In this document: piece by piece, positions 1 to 5,926 of the stretch
How positions within the stretch are numbered: the first letter of the stretch is position 1
How the letters are laid out: each line of letters begins with the position of its first letter
Assembly (NCBI GenBank): GCA_903958265.1
Contig: CAJBSQ010000598.1
Coordinates: 1-11,378 of the forward strand
Direction: 5' to 3'
DNA length: 11,378 nt
Source: an uncultured Planctomycetaceae bacterium
GTDB taxonomy: Bacteria > Planctomycetota > Planctomycetia > Pirellulales > UBA1268
Position numbers and translations under genes: made by a program
The notes under the pieces: generated by a model
Databases searched by the model: none
Told to the model about the DNA's origin: nothing
The model's input: only the letters and a program-made list of their open reading frames with translations

Positions 1-1007
1 GGCAGATCCCACGAGGCCGATGCCGTCAGCGCACTGGCCATCTGCTGCCGCACCTGGCGGCGGCGGTGCCATTCGAGCTGCCCTTCGAGCTGCTTGCGGA
101 CCGCAGCCCGCAGGGCATCAGCCGAGTCGAAGCCACCGAGCTCTTCCAGGAGCGTGGACGTCATCTCGGGGAGTTCCAGCCGCTTGACGTCCAGGACCTT
201 GAGTTCCATCGTCACGTCCTTGCCACGGACGTCCTCGACGGCGGCCTCATCGGACAACCTGACCGTCGCCGTGACCGTCGTGCCAGGCTTGGCCTTGGCC
301 ACGAGCGCCGCAAATCCGGGCAGCTCGGCATCGGCAAACGAGAGCTTGTCGCGAACGATGATCTCGGCCTCGTCGGCCTGCGACAGCACGCGGTCGCCGT
401 CTTTGAAGATCAGGCTGGCGACGATCAGGTCACCGGTCGTGGGCGAACCATCGTGCGGCACGAAGCGGGCCCGCTCGCGAAGGTGGCCGGCGAGTGCCTC
501 GTCGACGTCGGCCTCGGTAATCTCGCGGGCTGGCCGGGAGATCGCCAGCCCCTTCCAGGTGGGCAGATCGAACTCCGGTCGAACCTCGATCGAGAACTCG
601 AACGTCATCGGGCCGTCGTCGGGGAGCAGCACCGCGTTGGCGTCGAGATCAGGCTCGCTGATCGGCGACAGTTTCTGCTGCTCCGAGACCTGGGTCATGG
701 CATCGGTCAGCAGTTTCGAGCGGATCTGATCGGAGAGTTCCGTCTTGAAGCGACTGCTCACCAGCCGCCGCGGGGCACGGCCCGGCCGGAAGCCTGGCAG
801 GAGCGCCGAGGGCATGAGTTCACCGATCGCCTCGTCGCGATAGCGGTCGATGTCCTGCCGCGGGATCGTCACCTTCACCCGCCGCTGGCAGGTGGAGACA
901 GTGTCGACCGCAACGTCGAGGCTCAGCGACTTCGGGAGCCCGTCAGGGCCCTCCGCCGTGGCGATGGGATCTGGGGTGGCGGTAGGGGATGCATCAGACG
1001 CTGACAT
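1..1007 (-). CDS. tig: Trigger factor, ribosome-associated chaperone and peptidyl-prolyl isomerase (partial, C-terminus beyond window)
   Basis: Trigger factor binds the ribosome at the polypeptide exit and shields nascent chains. Reading the minus strand from ATG at 1007 gives 335 residues before the left edge. The ribosome-binding signature is clear (GFRPGRAP, residues 72-79), followed by the rest of the N-terminal domain to about 150, an FKBP-like PPIase region (about 185-275, with TGDLIVASLIFKDG and the strand VTMELKVLDVK), and the start of the helical C-terminal domain. There is a Ser/Pro/Ala-rich extension of about 25 residues before the usual start of the fold. The Shine-Dalgarno is weak (GGA seven bases before ATG). 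The gene follows tRNA-Gly by 157 bases on the same strand with no obvious promoter of its own, so co-transcription from the promoter at 1307-1334 is possible. The PPIase domain is divergent from E. coli, so isomerase activity is not certain. Confidence 0.95.
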   Translation of the reverse strand, partial: MSASDASPTATPDPIATAEGPDGLPKSLSLDVAVDTVSTCQRRVKVTIPRQDIDRYRDEAIGELMPSALLPGFRPGRAPRRLVSSRFKTELSDQIRSKLLTDAMTQVSEQQKLSPISEPDLDANAVLLPDDGPMTFEFSIEVRPEFDLPTWKGLAISRPAREITEADVDEALAGHLRERARFVPHDGSPTTGDLIVASLIFKDGDRVLSQADEAEIIVRDKLSFADAELPGFAALVAKAKPGTTVTATVRLSDEAAVEDVRGKDVTMELKVLDVKRLELPEMTSTLLEELGGFDSADALRAAVRKQLEGQLEWHRRRQVRQQMASALTASASWDL

Positions 1008-1114
1008 GAACGGTTCCGAAACGGGGGCTAGAAGCTGAAACTCCCGCCCACGAGACGTCCCGGGGGAGAGCGGTTCAACGGGCAGGAGGTGACGCCATCG
1101 GAACCGTGCAGTGG

Positions 1115-1135
1115 GTGCTCGTTGCAAACGAACAC
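1115..1135 (-). other. Hairpin between tRNA-Gly and tig
   Basis: Nine complementary base pairs (one G-U) close a three-base loop UGC, 30 bases downstream of the tRNA 3' end on the minus strand. No U-tract follows, so it is not a standard intrinsic terminator. It could be a processing signal that frees the tRNA from a tRNA-tig transcript, a partial terminator, or chance. Confidence 0.35.
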
Positions 1136-1164
1136 TCAGCGACACGCGCCGACACTCGGGACGA

Positions 1165-1237
1165 AGCGGGTGATGGGATTCGAACCCACGACAACCACGT
1201 TGGCAACGTGGTGCTCTACCAACTGAGCTACACCCGC
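1165..1237 (-). tRNA. tRNA-Gly (anticodon GCC)
   Basis: The minus strand folds into a full cloverleaf. The 7-bp acceptor stem is GCGGGTG with CACCCGC, the D arm is GCTC/GAGC, the anticodon stem is CCACG/CGTGG around loop TTGCCAA, the variable loop has 5 bases, and the T arm is GTGGG/CCCAT with loop TTCGAAT. The anticodon GCC lies at 1202-1204 and reads GGC/GGU glycine codons, the favoured ones in a high-GC genome. The discriminator base is U (1165), as expected for bacterial tRNA-Gly. CCA is not encoded and must be added after transcription. tig follows downstream on the same strand. Confidence 0.97.
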
Positions 1238-1306
1238 GGGCGACAGCCGAGAAAGCGACAAAACCGCCAAAAGAGCGGCCCAGACGCATCCACCGGAAGC
1301 CCCGCG

Positions 1307-1334
1307 ATTATAGGGGCAGCCGATGTCGCCGCAA
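1307..1334 (-). promoter_or_regulatory. Probable housekeeping promoter for tRNA-Gly (and possibly tig)
   Basis: On the minus strand a perfect -10 TATAAT (1307-1312) is preceded, after a 16-base spacer, by TTGCGG (1329-1334) as a -35. Transcription would start near 1300, about 60 bases before the tRNA 5' end. A perfect TATAAT stands out in this GC-rich sequence. The -35 matches only TTG of TTGACA. Confidence 0.55.
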
Positions 1335-1384
1335 GGTCACCCTCTGGGTGGACCGGGATTTCTGGGGAGGGTGGGTAGGGGCGA

Positions 1385-1412
1385 TTGGAGCGGCGGCAAC
1401 CCGGTGTAGACT
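1385..1412 (+). promoter_or_regulatory. Possible promoter for the small ORF and panB
   Basis: TTGGAG (1385-1390), a 16-base spacer and TAGACT (1407-1412) form a sigma-70-like pair. It lies about 75 bases before the GTG of the small ORF and about 210 bases before panB. The match is moderate (4 of 6 at -10). It faces away from the tRNA promoter, so 1238-1489 is a divergent intergenic region. Confidence 0.35.
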
Positions 1413-1489
1413 CCGCAAGAGCGGGGTTTCCTCCCGTCCTCCCGGTCTGGTGGCTCGAGCAGCCCCGCCGACACCTGGGTGGCTCACCC

Positions 1490-1624
1490 GTGGACGAAAG
1501 CCTCGTCATCCTCTCGCCGTCGGGCAAGCATCGGACGCTCGTGGAGCGGCTGCCGATTCCGGTGGGGCGTGCCGAACCGCCGAACAAAGGCGATCTCACC
1601 GACTTTTTCAAGGTCCTTGCATGA
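1490..1624 (+). CDS. Small hypothetical protein, 44 residues, translationally coupled to panB
   Basis: From GTG at 1490 an open frame of 44 residues ends in TGA sharing the ATGA overlap with the panB start. GGGTGG lies seven bases before the GTG as a plausible ribosome site. About 77% of its codons end in G or C, like the real genes around it. The protein starts DESLVILSPSGKHRTLVERL and ends LTDFFKVLA, is not repetitive, has no membrane segment or signal peptide, and I do not recognise a family. The frame is open further 5', but that part overlaps the proposed promoter and has no good start. It may be a genuine small protein, or a leader peptide that delivers ribosomes to panB. Confidence 0.45.
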   Translation: MDESLVILSPSGKHRTLVERLPIPVGRAEPPNKGDLTDFFKVLA

Positions 1625-2430
1625 CGCTCACTCCACGCCCGCCCCGCCGGGTCACGGTGCTCGACCTGGCTGCCGCGCGAGCGGAGGGTCGGCCACTCAC
1701 GATGGTCACGGCCTACGACTGGCCGACCGGCCGGCTGGCGGACGAGTCCGGCGTCGATTGCGTGTTGGTGGGCGACAGCGTGGCGATGGTGGTCGCCGGT
1801 CGCTCGTCGACGATTCCCGCCACGCTCGAGCAGATGGTCTACCACGGCGAGATCGTGTCCCGGGCGGCGACGCGGGCCATGGTGGTGGTCGACCTGCCGT
1901 TTCCGTTTCAGCACCTCGGCGTGCGGACGGCGGTGGAGGCGTGTGCCCGCATTCTCAAGGAGACCGGCTGCCAGGCCGTGAAGCTGGAGGGTACTGCCGG
2001 TCAGGCTGATGTGGTGGCGGGGATCGTGGCCGCGGGCATTCCGGTGATGGCCCATGTGGGCCTCCGGCCACAGGCGGTGCATCAGCTCGGCGGCTATCGG
2101 ATGCAGCGGGACGAGGACCAGCTCATGACCGATGCCCGGGCAGCGGCCGCGGCGGGCGCGTTTGCGGTCGTGCTCGAGTGCATTCCTCGGGCCGCCGCGG
2201 CGGCGATCACCGCGGCGCTCCCCGTGCCCACGATCGGCATCGGCGCCGGCCCCGACTGCAGCGGTCAGGTCCTCGTGATGCACGACCTCGTCGGGCTCTC
2301 GCCCGACCGCGTGCCGAGGTTCGTGCGGGCCTACGCCGATGTGCGGGGTACGATCGGCTCGGCCCTCGCCCGGTGGCGAGCCGACGTCGAGCGCCGCGAT
2401 TTTCCGGGGTCCGACGAGACGCTGGGATGA
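1621..2430 (+). CDS. panB: 3-methyl-2-oxobutanoate hydroxymethyltransferase (ketopantoate hydroxymethyltransferase)
   Basis: PanB transfers a hydroxymethyl group from 5,10-methylenetetrahydrofolate to alpha-ketoisovalerate, giving ketopantoate, the first committed step to pantothenate and CoA, in the cytosol. The 269-residue protein has family-typical length and motifs: LTMVTAYD (26-33), VLVGDS (48-53, metal and substrate site), TLEQMVYH (68-75), DLPF (91-94), VKLEG (120-124, with the conserved Lys and Glu), HVGL.PQ (145-151), LGGYR (156-160), LECIP (185-189, catalytic Glu region), and IGIGAG..C.GQVLVMHD (205-222). ATG 1621 is preceded by AAGG at a spacing of seven and overlaps the stop of the upstream small ORF by four bases, implying coupled translation. 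No panC or panD is in the window. It converges with the lipoprotein gene, with only 16 bases between the stops. Confidence 0.97.
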   Translation: MTLTPRPPRRVTVLDLAAARAEGRPLTMVTAYDWPTGRLADESGVDCVLVGDSVAMVVAGRSSTIPATLEQMVYHGEIVSRAATRAMVVVDLPFPFQHLGVRTAVEACARILKETGCQAVKLEGTAGQADVVAGIVAAGIPVMAHVGLRPQAVHQLGGYRMQRDEDQLMTDARAAAAAGAFAVVLECIPRAAAAAITAALPVPTIGIGAGPDCSGQVLVMHDLVGLSPDRVPRFVRAYADVRGTIGSALARWRADVERRDFPGSDETLG

Positions 2431-2446
2431 TCCCGGCGGCGGTCGA

Positions 2447-2875
2447 TCAGGGAATCACGACTTCATCTGAGATCACGACCGGCTTGCCGGCCGTGATGCC
2501 GGCCGGAGTTGGCACGGCAGCGCCCACGCCGGGACCGGGTGAGCCGCCAGGGCCGACCGGCACCGACACGCCGGCAGGCATGCCCCCCTCCATCACCGTG
2601 CCACCACCTCCGCAGGAGTCGCAGCCCGCGGCCGCAGCCGGGGCCGAGTCGCAGCAGGGTTGTTGCTGACCGCAGGCCCGCGGCGGGGCTGCGACCATGG
2701 CCGGCGCAGCGCCCGGGGGTGTGAATCCTGGCGGCAGGTGGCCGAAGCACTTCTCGTACTTCCAGACCTCGAGCGCGATGTACCGCTCGTTCATCGACTT
2801 GCAGCCTGTCATGGCCACGATCGCGATCACCGCGGCCGACGTGACGAGCCGTCGACCAAAGACCAGTACACGCAT
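2447..2875 (-). CDS. Small Cys- and Pro/Gly-rich lipoprotein, function unknown
   Basis: A 142-residue protein begins with a basic n-region, a hydrophobic stretch (about 11-21) and a lipobox AMTGC with the lipidated Cys at 25, so it should be an exported lipoprotein. The mature part has a short charged segment (about 28-45, NERYIALEVWKYEKC), then a low-complexity Pro/Ala/Gly tail with Cys at 43, 68, 74, 75, 85 and 88 and a CDSCGGGG motif. The end (KPVVISDEVVIP) is hydrophobic and acidic. GAGGAG lies eight bases before ATG, a strong Shine-Dalgarno. A weak promoter candidate is TTGCCG (2988-2993) with TAGTGT (2966-2971). The gene shares composition and a GGGG-Met-rich motif with the second lipoprotein at 9795-10079. 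I cannot assign a function; seven cysteines suggest disulfides or metal binding outside the cytoplasm. Confidence 0.8.
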   Translation of the reverse strand: MRVLVFGRRLVTSAAVIAIVAMTGCKSMNERYIALEVWKYEKCFGHLPPGFTPPGAAPAMVAAPPRACGQQQPCCDSAPAAAAGCDSCGGGGTVMEGGMPAGVSVPVGPGGSPGPGVGAAVPTPAGITAGKPVVISDEVVIP

Positions 2876-3105
2876 TGCTCCGTCTCCTCGGGCGGCTTCC
2901 TGAGGTGCACTCGTTCAGATCCGAGCCGACCGCGAGTCCAAGCGGTCATCATCGGAAGCCACGCAACACTACCCCATGCCGGGGGCGCGGCAACCTGTGC
3001 AGGAGCCGCCTTACCGTGCGGAAGCACCAGGCGTGGAAACATGTGCCGGTCGTGCCGGAGAGACTGTCGAGGGACAACGATCGACGACCAGCGGCGGGAC
3101 TACAA

Positions 3106-3195
3106 TCAGCCCTTGCGATGACGGATGCGGGCTCGCATTCGGCGCTTCTTTTGGCCTAGTTTGCGTCGACCCTTGCCCGTTTTCTTGACACCCAT
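3106..3195 (-). CDS. Very small basic protein (29 residues), possible ribosome-associated protein
   Basis: Minus-strand ATG 3195 to TGA 3106 encodes 29 residues starting MGVKKTGKGRRKLGQKKRRM and ending in a run of Arg/Lys/Ile/His (RARIRHRKG). Sixteen are Lys or Arg and one is His; none is Asp, Glu, Cys, Trp, Tyr or Phe. GGAG is exactly seven bases before the ATG. A candidate promoter lies at 3249-3277. This composition is what very small ribosomal proteins show, and the KKRR...R.RHRK pattern resembles the AURKAIP1/COX24 (bS22-like) type or Thx-like proteins. That is resemblance by eye, not homology shown. The plus strand over this interval stays open into the APP1 frame and could be mistaken for its N-terminus. 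The lipoprotein gene lies 230 bases downstream. Confidence 0.75.
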   Translation of the reverse strand: MGVKKTGKGRRKLGQKKRRMRARIRHRKG

Positions 3196-3248
3196 TCAAA
3201 ATCTCCACGCGGCGGGACGCAGAAGTGCGTCCATCACCGTCGCGGAAG

Positions 3249-3277
3249 GTTGTAAGATGGCCGGGGTTCGGTTGCAA
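3249..3277 (-). promoter_or_regulatory. Possible promoter for the 29-residue basic protein, inside the start of the divergent gene
   Basis: On the minus strand TTGCAA (3272-3277), a 17-base spacer and TACAAC (3249-3254) match the housekeeping consensus at 4 of 6 in each box. The start would be near 3242, giving a leader of about 46 bases. The boxes overlap the Shine-Dalgarno (3244-3249) and first codons of the divergent APP1-like gene, so expression of the two could interfere. Confidence 0.4.
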
Positions 3278-4321
3278 GCATCCCCGGCGGTCATCCGCAG
3301 CATGATCGTGTTCTTCCCCACCTACGCCAGCCGCACGGCCACGGGCTGGACGGCCCTGATTGCCGGCATGGTGGCCCGGCCGTTGCCGGAACGGAGCCGC
3401 CGGCGGGTGCTCGCGGTGGCCGTTTTGCGGCGACTCCTCGATCTGAACGACGCCCAGACGGAATCCGAGGTCTTCCGGAGGCGGGCCGAGGTATTCCTGT
3501 TTCGCCGCGTGGCCGGCCACCGGGTTCGCATCGCCCTGGGGGATCGGATCATCGACGCCGGCCTGTCCGATCGCAGCGGTCACTTTCAGGCACGGGTCGA
3601 TTTCGACGCCGGCTTCGCGGCCTCGTGGGCGTCGCCCGGGGGCGGGAGGCTGGAGTATACCGGCATCACCGACGAGGCAGACACCGACGGCGACGGCGCT
3701 CCCACGGCCGCGGGGTCGATTCATCTGGTGGACGTCACGGGCACGTCGGTGATCTCCGACATTGACGACACCGTGAAGTTTTCCAACGTCGCGCATCGCC
3801 GAGAACTCCTTCGCAACACGCTCGTCCGCGAGTTCGTGCCGGTGGAGGGGATGCCGGAGGTCTACCGCCGGTGGCGGGAGAGCGGAGCAGCATTTCACTA
3901 CGTCTCGAGCAGCCCCTGGCAACTCTCCGACTGCCTCTGCCGGTTTCTCGGGGAATCAGGACTACCCGCCGGCTCGATGCACCTCAAGCTTTTCCGGCTC
4001 AAAGACTCGACGCCGCTGGGGAGGCTGCCCACGCGGAAGCGGGCCAAGCGGCGGACCATCGACCGGATCATGGACGACTTTCCGGGCCGGCGGTTCGTGC
4101 TGGTGGGCGATTCCGGTGAACGCGACCCGGAGGTCTACGCGGCGATCGCCCGCCATCGTCCGGAGCAGGTGGCCGGGATCATCATCCGCGAGGTGCCTGC
4201 GAAGGCGTCACGGGCCAAGGTTCGCGAGCGGCTCGACCGGATTGCCCGGCGGCTGCCCCCCGACTCGTTCACGATCTTTCAGGATCCCACCCAACTCGCC
4301 GACCTCGAGCCCGCACGGTGA
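3257..4321 (+). CDS. APP1-like (DUF2183) phosphatidate phosphatase-family protein
   Basis: The 354-residue product carries the catalytic region of the App1/DUF2183 family, related to yeast actin-patch protein App1, a Mg-dependent phosphatidate phosphatase with a HAD-like DxDxT motif. Visible are SVISDIDDTVK (164-174, with the nucleophile Asp pair D168/D170), YVSSSPWQL (215-223), a basic stretch RKRAKRRTIDRI (260-271) that may supply the conserved Lys, and FVLVGDSGERDPEVY (280-294, the HAD acidic motif). Residues 1-160 form a weaker N-terminal region, with RAEVFLFRRVAGHRVRI resembling the strand-rich domain before the catalytic domain in bacterial homologues. There is no signal peptide, so it is probably cytosolic. 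ATG 3257 is chosen because GGAAGG lies seven bases upstream; the longer open frame to 3125 is antisense to the 29-residue gene. The substrate in bacteria is not established. Confidence 0.88.
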   Translation: MAGVRLQASPAVIRSMIVFFPTYASRTATGWTALIAGMVARPLPERSRRRVLAVAVLRRLLDLNDAQTESEVFRRRAEVFLFRRVAGHRVRIALGDRIIDAGLSDRSGHFQARVDFDAGFAASWASPGGGRLEYTGITDEADTDGDGAPTAAGSIHLVDVTGTSVISDIDDTVKFSNVAHRRELLRNTLVREFVPVEGMPEVYRRWRESGAAFHYVSSSPWQLSDCLCRFLGESGLPAGSMHLKLFRLKDSTPLGRLPTRKRAKRRTIDRIMDDFPGRRFVLVGDSGERDPEVYAAIARHRPEQVAGIIIREVPAKASRAKVRERLDRIARRLPPDSFTIFQDPTQLADLEPAR

Positions 4322-4332
4322 CGGCCTGGCCT

Positions 4333-4348
4333 CGGGCGTCGACGCCCG
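4333..4348. terminator. Perfect 16-base palindrome between convergent stops, possible bidirectional terminator
   Basis: CGGGCGTCGACGCCCG is a perfect palindrome, extended by a wobble and a further C-G pair to 4331-4350. It fills almost all of the 30-base gap between the APP1-like and yraN stop codons. The position fits a shared terminator, but neither strand has a U-tract after it, so it would act as a transcript-end stabiliser or need Rho. Confidence 0.4.
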
Positions 4349-4351
4349 GGC

Positions 4352-4726
4352 TCACCACGGCGAGTCGAAGGCATTTTGGTAGTGCTCGACCACGGCCTGG
4401 CCCTGCGGATCGAACGTGACCGCGACCACGTCGATCCGCACGCTCGCGTCCTCGAGCCGGTGGCGGCGGATGTAGGCGGTCGCCAGTTCGGCGATCCGCC
4501 GCTGCTTGACGAATCCCACGGTTTCAGCGGGGTGGCCATGGGCGGTGTCGGACCGGGCACGAACCTCCACGAACACGACCGTGCGGCCGTCGAGGGCGAC
4601 GATGTCGATGTCGCCGCGGAGGATCCGCTCCCGGCGGCCGACGATCCGGTAGCCAAGCCCCCGAAGGTAGGCCGCCGCCTCATCCTCGCCGCGGCGGCCG
4701 AGTTCGTCCCGGGCGGATGAAGGCAC
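4352..4726 (-). CDS. yraN: UPF0102 (YraN) family endonuclease-like protein
   Basis: The 124-residue protein matches the UPF0102/YraN family in length and order: LGRRGEDEAAAYL (9-21), GYRIVGRRER (25-34), RGDIDIVALDG (37-47) and VVFVEVRAR (50-58), then KQRRIAELATAYI (74-86) and RIDVVAV (97-103). The E...GDID...EVR pattern is the restriction-endonuclease-like core; the biochemical role of the family is not settled. The start is GTG 4726, with GGAGG six bases upstream and no other in-frame start as well placed. It lies 15 bases after rplS, with its ribosome site overlapping the end of rplS, so it is the last gene of the rpsP-trmD-rplS-yraN unit. Confidence 0.93.
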   Translation of the reverse strand: MPSSARDELGRRGEDEAAAYLRGLGYRIVGRRERILRGDIDIVALDGRTVVFVEVRARSDTAHGHPAETVGFVKQRRIAELATAYIRRHRLEDASVRIDVVAVTFDPQGQAVVEHYQNAFDSPW

Positions 4727-4741
4727 GGGCGACCTCCCGTC

Positions 4742-5149
4742 TCAGGTGGTCGCGGCTGCCTTCTTCGACTTGCCGGCTGCCTTCGCGGCAGCCGCCACGT
4801 CGTCTCGCTTCTCGCGGAGCCGGGTCGACTTGCCGGAGCGATCGCGGAGGTAGTAGAGCTTCGCCCGCCGCGACACGCCCGACCGCTTGACCTCGATCTT
4901 CCCGATCTTTGGCGAGTGCAGCGGAAACTTCCGCTCGACGCCCTCGCCCGCCACGATCCGGCGAACGGTGAACATTTCGCGGCTGCCGGTCCCGCTCTTG
5001 GCGATCACGACGCCGTTGAAGATCTGCACCCGCTCCTTCTCGCCCTCGAGAATCCGAGTGTGAACGTCGACGGTGTCGCCGATCTCGAAGCTGGGAACTT
5101 CCGACTTGAGGCTCGAGGCTTCGACGGCGGCAAGCAGTTTACGACTCAC
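4742..5149 (-). CDS. rplS: 50S ribosomal protein bL19
   Basis: bL19 sits at the 30S-50S interface. Family sequence is clear from FEIGDTVDVHTRILEGEKER (21-40) through VQIFNGVVIAKSGTGSREMF (41-60), TVRRI..G.GVER.FPLHSP (61-80) and KRSGVSRRAKLYYLRDRSGK (88-107). A Lys/Ala tail of about 18 residues (AAAAKAAGKSKKAAATT) extends beyond the usual end. The start is GTG 5149 with AAAGGAG six bases upstream; it overlaps the trmD stop by four bases (GTGA), so translation is probably coupled. Confidence 0.97.
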   Translation of the reverse strand: MSRKLLAAVEASSLKSEVPSFEIGDTVDVHTRILEGEKERVQIFNGVVIAKSGTGSREMFTVRRIVAGEGVERKFPLHSPKIGKIEVKRSGVSRRAKLYYLRDRSGKSTRLREKRDDVAAAAKAAGKSKKAAATT

Positions 5150-5862
5150 GATGGACTCCTTTGGGGTTGGCTCGAAGAGTGGATGGGAGAGGGCTGGTTT
5201 CGCCGGACGGTGGCCGCGACGGCCTGGTCGTGCCGCCAGGTGGCGATTCGGCCGTGATCTCCCGAGAGTAAGATCTCGGGCACGGGCAGGCCGCGAAACT
5301 CTCGCGGCCTGGTGTACTGGGGGCCCTCGACCAGTCGGTCGGCCCCGGAAAACGAGTCTTGGGCGGCGCTCTCCTCGTGGCCGAGGACGCCCGGCAGCAG
5401 GCGGGCCACGGCGTCGACGATCACCATCGCCGCCACTTCGCCGCCGGAGAGCACGTAATCGCCGATGGAAACCTCTTCGGCGGCGAGGGTCTGGGCGATC
5501 CGGGCGTCGAAGCCCTCGTAGCGTCCGCAGACCAGAACAAGCCGTTCGAGCCCGGCCAGTTCCTCGACAAGTGGCTGGTCGAGCGGGCGACCGCCAGGTG
5601 TGAGCAGCATGGTGCGAGCCTCAGGAGACCCTGCAGACCGCACCGCTTCAACGCACGACACGACCGGGCCGGGCATCAGCAGCATGCCTGGGCCGCCTCC
5701 AAACGGGCGATCATCGACCTGCCGATGCACGCCCTCGGCGAAGTCGCGGATATCCGTCAGCCGGACGTCGATCGTGCCAGCACGGCGCGCCGCCCCGAGC
5801 AGGCTTCCATCGAGGAAGCTCGCGAACATCTCGGGAAACAACGTGACGATGTCGATGCGCAT
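5146..5862 (-). CDS. trmD: tRNA (guanine-37-N1)-methyltransferase
   Basis: TrmD methylates N1 of G37 next to the anticodon in tRNAs reading CNN and some other codons, using S-adenosylmethionine, and prevents +1 frameshifting. The 238-residue product has the SPOUT-family landmarks: MRIDIVTLFPEMF (1-13), DDRPFGGGPGM (50-60), LLTPGGRPL (86-94), LVCGRYEGFDARI (110-122), SIGDYVLSGGE (132-142), the catalytic Asp in AQDSF (D169) and EGPQYTRP (179-186), then LLSGDHGRIATWR (198-210). ATG 5862 fits the family start; the frame is open upstream but without family sequence, and no good Shine-Dalgarno is visible. It lies 64 bases after rpsP. rimM, which separates these two genes in many bacteria, is absent. 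The Ser/Pro-rich C-terminal tail after about 220 is not conserved. Confidence 0.96.
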   Translation of the reverse strand: MRIDIVTLFPEMFASFLDGSLLGAARRAGTIDVRLTDIRDFAEGVHRQVDDRPFGGGPGMLLMPGPVVSCVEAVRSAGSPEARTMLLTPGGRPLDQPLVEELAGLERLVLVCGRYEGFDARIAQTLAAEEVSIGDYVLSGGEVAAMVIVDAVARLLPGVLGHEESAAQDSFSGADRLVEGPQYTRPREFRGLPVPEILLSGDHGRIATWRHDQAVAATVRRNQPSPIHSSSQPQRSPS

Positions 5863-5926
5863 GACAAGAACTGGATCGCCGCGGACGCCCAGCCGACCAG
5901 AGGGACGGTGGCGGCCAGGGCCACGA

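Noticed and set aside
66..1004. Long plus-strand open frame of about 310 codons.
   Set aside because: It is an antisense shadow of tig; the product is Arg/Gly/Asp-rich without family motifs and has no ribosome site.
1228..2283. Long minus-strand open frame opposite panB and the tRNA.
   Set aside because: It overlaps the tRNA and the panB coding strand; the His/Arg-rich product is typical of antisense reading in GC-rich DNA.
2827..3042. Minus-strand open frame of 71 codons between the lipoprotein and basic-protein genes.
   Set aside because: It overlaps the lipoprotein signal-peptide region in another frame, and no Shine-Dalgarno is seen at its start.
3185..3190. Perfect TTGACA on the plus strand before the APP1-like gene.
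   Set aside because: No -10-like hexamer lies 15-19 bases downstream (the sequence there is CGCGGC-like), and it lies in the coding sequence of the 29-residue gene.
3125..3256. Extended N-terminus of the APP1-like protein (44 extra residues).
   Set aside because: It has no ribosome site, it is the exact antisense of the 29-residue gene, and GGAAGG at 3244-3249 marks ATG 3257 as the start.
3011..3922. Minus-strand open frame of about 300 codons opposite the APP1-like gene.
   Set aside because: The low-complexity Arg/Pro/Gly product overlaps two better-supported genes in another frame.
5863..5926. Remnant of rimM between rpsP and trmD.
   Set aside because: The 64 bases are too short and no frame gives RimM-like sequence; a hydrophobic GTG-started frame here runs into trmD and stops without any recognised pattern.
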